A stretch of 6,586 nucleotides of DNA from Candidatus Saccharimonadota bacterium. GTDB lineage: Bacteria > Patescibacteriota > Saccharimonadia > Saccharimonadales > Saccharimonadaceae. The DNA lies in the NCBI GenBank assembly GCA_003979185.1, contig RYWJ01000028.1, forward strand, positions 1-6,586, given 5' to 3'. The notes beneath the pieces were generated by a model, which had not been told where the DNA came from, made no database searches, and saw only the letters and a program-made list of their open reading frames with translations. The translations under genes were made by a program, and so were the position numbers. Shown piece after piece: positions 5,735 to 6,586 of the stretch (position 1 is the first letter of the stretch; every line of letters begins with the position of its first letter).

Positions 5735-6567
5735 TTACCTTCCAAAATCCACCGCCAACTCCACTAAACGATTGGAATAGCCCCATTCGTTATCATACCA
5801 GACCACTAATTTCACTAGATCTCCACAGACTACATCTGTCAATGGTAAGTCCACTACTGCCGAATGCGCATCACCACGAAAATCCGTGCTCACCAGCTCC
5901 TCGTGCGTCACATCCAAGATCCCCTCATAATAAGGCTCCTTAGCAGCTCGCTCGAAGACACCATTTAGCTCCTCAACCGAAGTCTGACGCTTGACTACTG
6001 CTGTAATGTCCGCCAATGATACTACCAAACTCGGTACGCGTACCGACAAACCATTAAACTTCCCCTCTAGACTCGGGATCGTCAACGCCGTAGCCTTAGA
6101 TGCGCCAGTCGTAGTCGGGATGATATTCACCCCTGCCGCACGCGCCTCTCGGATATCTTTTGCAACGTCGTCTACCAGCTTTTGCGAAGCGGTGTACGAA
6201 TGAATCGTTGTCATAGTCGCCTTAGCAATGCCAAAGTTATCCTCTAAAATTTTCATCACTGGTGCAATACAATTGGTCGTACAACTGGCACAGGACAAGA
6301 TCTCGTCATCTGCCGTCACCACCTCCTCGTTCACACCCAAAACCACCGTCTTGGCACCTGGACCTTTAGCTGGAGCCGAGATGACCACCTTACGCGCACC
6401 AGCCTTAATGTGCGCCCGCGCGTCAGCTGGATTACAAAATGCTCCCGTACACTCCATCACCGTGTCGATCTGCAACTTCTCCCAAGGCAACTTAATCGGA
6501 TCTGGCTCCGATAGAAAGAGGATCTTCTGATCATCAATGATTAAATGCTTATCATCATAGCTAATAT
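5735..6567 (-). CDS. gap: Glyceraldehyde-3-phosphate dehydrogenase, N terminus missing
   Basis: Oxidises glyceraldehyde 3-phosphate to 1,3-bisphosphoglycerate in glycolysis. About 277 residues are present, and roughly 60 are missing from the N terminus, including the Rossmann GFGRIGR motif, because the contig ends there. The frame runs unbroken from the adapter junction (ISYDDKHLIIDDQKILFLSE...), so the TTG at 6490 is an internal Leu in LPWEKLQID, not a start. Catalytic Cys is the TGT at 6283-6281 in SCASCTTNCIAP; the partner His is in TTIHSYTASQ. NIIPTTTGASKA, SVRVPS and the C-terminal WYDNEWGYSNR are all present. The usual SNASCTTN has Cys for Asn two residues after the Ser that opens the motif. 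NAD versus NADP preference cannot be judged without the N terminus. It lies upstream of the pentose-phosphate cluster on the same strand with a 68-base gap to rpiB. Confidence 0.95.
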
Positions 6568-6586
6568 CTGTCTCTTATACACATCT
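6568..6586. other. Tn5/Nextera mosaic-end adapter remnant
   Basis: The final bases CTGTCTCTTATACACATCT are identical to the 19-bp hyperactive Tn5 mosaic end used in tagmentation libraries. They interrupt the GAPDH frame at the very end of the window, as expected for an untrimmed adapter at the end of a read or contig. They are not part of the genome. Confidence 0.97.

Noticed and set aside
4363..5943. Plus-strand frames of 60-80 codons opposite the sugar-phosphate cluster
   Set aside because: They are antisense shadows of recognisable enzymes, have no ribosome binding sites and show no protein-like motifs.
6488..6490. TTG at 6490 as the GAPDH start codon
   Set aside because: The frame continues upstream with family-like sequence (residues ending SEPDPIKLPWEKL) to the adapter junction, so this is an internal leucine.

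Overview
The window looks like the end of a metagenomic or single-cell contig from a small-genome bacterium. I favour the Candidate Phyla Radiation (Patescibacteria), perhaps Saccharibacteria. This rests on divergent central-carbon enzymes, tightly packed genes, two proteins I cannot place, and TGA used as a normal stop (the trmH-like and rpe-like genes end in TGA), which argues against the recoded Gracilibacteria/Absconditabacteria. It is an inference from gene style, not from a marker gene. The last 19 bases are an exact Tn5/Nextera mosaic end, so the right edge is a library artefact and cuts off the GAPDH gene.

Left part (1-2057). A divergent regulatory region separates a possible minus-strand gene running off the left edge from two plus-strand genes: a 414-residue protein of unknown function and, 4 bases later, a minimal SPOUT/TrmH-family RNA methyltransferase. 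A complete consensus sigma70-type promoter lies inside the methyltransferase reading frame. Immediately after that gene is a strong hairpin whose U-tract serves only the opposite strand.

Right part (2060-6567, all minus strand). In transcription order: GAPDH (lacking its N terminus), a perfect-consensus promoter, then a compact cluster of an RpiB-type isomerase, a divergent Rpe-type epimerase, a PfkB-family sugar/nucleoside kinase and a LOG-family Rossmann protein (3-base gap, 4-base ATGA overlap, 10-base gap). After 68 bases comes a 218-residue cysteine-rich unknown protein, then the minus-strand terminator.

The right-hand genes make a plausible ribose-salvage route (inference). A LOG protein could free ribose 5-phosphate from nucleoside monophosphates, and the PfkB kinase could supply it from ribose or act on a nucleoside. 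RpiB and the Rpe-like enzyme would convert it to ribulose 5-phosphate and xylulose 5-phosphate, which transketolase (not in this window) would turn into glyceraldehyde 3-phosphate, the substrate of GAPDH. No RNA genes, CRISPR arrays or insertion sequences were seen. There is no gene-free stretch over 300 bases; the longest is about 200 bases at the left, and it holds divergent promoter signals.
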